Assembly: GCF_006716865.1 (NCBI RefSeq)
Contig: NZ_VFPT01000001.1
Span: 677,001 to 741,000 of the forward strand
DNA from: Roseinatronobacter monicus
GTDB lineage: Bacteria > Pseudomonadota > Alphaproteobacteria > Rhodobacterales > Rhodobacteraceae
DNA: 64,000 nucleotides
Direction: 5' to 3'
Positions 63,429 through 64,000 of this stretch are shown piece after piece. Each line of letters begins with the position of its first letter. The stretch's first letter is position 1. The notes below the pieces were generated by a model. That model saw only the letters and a program-made list of their open reading frames with translations, was not told the DNA's origin and ran no database searches. The translations under genes and the position numbers were made by a program.

Positions 63429-64000
63429 ATGACCAGACCCGTCGTTTTGTGCATTCTGGATGGCTGGGGTCTTAGCCCCACGCGCGAAGGCAATGCTGTC
63501 GCACAGGCAGATACCCCCCATTTCGACCGCGTGATGCGCGCCTATCCCAATGCGACCTTGCTGACACATGGCCCCGATGTGGGCCTGCCGACAGGGCAGA
63601 TGGGCAATTCCGAAGTGGGCCATACCAATATCGGGGCGGGCCGCGTCGTCGCCATGGACCTTGGCCAGATTGATCTTGCCATCGAGCAGGGCAGTTTTCC
63701 GCAAAACCCCGCGCTCTTGGGTTTTGTTGAGAAACTGACAGAAACCGGCGGCACGGCGCATCTGTTTTCAGTTGTTTCTGATGGCGGTGTGCATGGTCAT
63801 GTTGAACATTTGAAAGCCGCGATTGCAGCTTTGACGGATGCTGGCGTGCAGGTTGTGATCCATGCCATCACCGACGGGCGCGATGTGGCGCCCCAATCTG
63901 CCGACCGCTTCATTGCCGATCTGCAAGCCACTTTGCCCGAAGGCGCAAAGATCGGCACTGTAATCGGGCGCTATTGGGCAATGGACCGCGACAACCGCTG
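63429..64000 (+). CDS. gpmI: Cofactor-independent phosphoglycerate mutase, N-terminal part (cut by window edge)
   Basis: Glycolysis/gluconeogenesis: interconverts 3- and 2-phosphoglycerate with Mn2+. The frame from ATG 63429 runs off the window, 190 codons seen. MTRPVVLCILDGWGLSP holds the first metal-binding Asp; MGNSEVGHTNIGAGRVV has the phosphoserine-forming Ser (in NSEVGH) of the alkaline phosphatase superfamily; SVVSDGGVHGHVEHL and HAITDGRDVAPQSA follow in the family order. About 505 residues expected in full. Preceded by the dispersed motif and an upstream GGACC weak ribosome site. Secure. Confidence 0.97.
   Translation, partial: MTRPVVLCILDGWGLSPTREGNAVAQADTPHFDRVMRAYPNATLLTHGPDVGLPTGQMGNSEVGHTNIGAGRVVAMDLGQIDLAIEQGSFPQNPALLGFVEKLTETGGTAHLFSVVSDGGVHGHVEHLKAAIAALTDAGVQVVIHAITDGRDVAPQSADRFIADLQATLPEGAKIGTVIGRYWAMDRDNR

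Noticed and set aside
1..64000. CRISPR array, prophage or toxin-antitoxin cluster
   Set aside because: No regularly spaced direct repeats, no phage structural genes and no small overlapping toxin/antitoxin pairs could be supported.

Overview
The window is ordinary high-GC chromosome from an alphaproteobacterium, almost certainly a member of the Rhodobacteraceae (Roseobacter/Rhodobacter group). The evidence is gene content and order (argH-lipoprotein-lysA-TIGR02302; trpGDC-moaC-moeA-lexA; cca-nudix-hslO), an alphaproteobacterial SOS box of the GTTC-N7-GTTC type in front of lexA, a bacterial voltage-gated Na+ channel of the NaChBac type, and a short TTTTCTTGCC-AAATACTC motif repeated behind stop codons. 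The genus cannot be fixed from the sequence alone. Roughly 65 genes or gene fragments, one tRNA-Leu(UAA) and three insertion sequences are described.

Layout. 1-5.3 kb: end of argH, a tiny lipoprotein, a DUF2834 membrane protein, lysA and a large TIGR02302 protein. 5.4-7.3 kb: rpsD and an orphan Hint-domain protein. 7.4-12.4 kb: a LuxR-type response regulator and a large PAS/GAF hybrid kinase cut in two by an IS50-like element of the IS4 family. 12.6-21.6 kb: map, a YihY/BrkB membrane protein, an H-NS-like protein, cobT without cobS, two short-chain dehydrogenases, an unknown membrane protein, and a MoxR ATPase with a VWA-like/metallopeptidase-like partner. 21.7-26.1 kb: a glutamine-synthetase-like gene with glxBCD (mgsABC-like). 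26.3-35.3 kb: a complete Pho module, pstS-pstC-pstA-pstB-phoR-phoU-phoB, with two PHO-box regions and an intercistronic hairpin. 35.3-40.5 kb: soxBDAG, a heterotetrameric sarcosine-oxidase-type operon. 40.8-45.7 kb: lexA, moeA, moaC, trpC, trpD, trpG. 45.8-55.4 kb: a divergent polysaccharide deacetylase, tRNA-Leu, an L,D-transpeptidase-like lipoprotein, the Na+ channel, an RNA uracil methyltransferase, a VOC protein, an ABC exporter, cca, a Nudix hydrolase and hslO. 55.6-60.3 kb: a receiver-PAS-SpoIIE phosphatase gene split inside its receiver by an IS630-family element, a second and different IS630-family element, and an Hpt-domain gene. 60.3-64 kb: ilvA, a thioesterase, argG and the start of gpmI.

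How the parts work together. The pst-pho block is a self-contained phosphate-starvation regulon whose sequence shows PhoB feedback at two places (in front of pstS and between phoR and phoU) and differential expression of pstS. The glx/glnT-like genes and soxBDAG are the two enzyme sets that in some relatives make up the N-methylglutamate route for methylamine; here they lie on either side of the pho block. They could equally be a Glx system plus a sarcosine oxidase.

The most striking feature is where the insertion sequences sit. All three lie in or beside signal-transduction genes: one splits a hybrid kinase, one splits the phosphatase receiver domain (removing the element and one TA restores the frame exactly), and one lies between that phosphatase gene and a divergent Hpt gene. 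This suggests recent loss of two signalling branches in this strain. I found no CRISPR array, prophage or clearly new multi-gene system.
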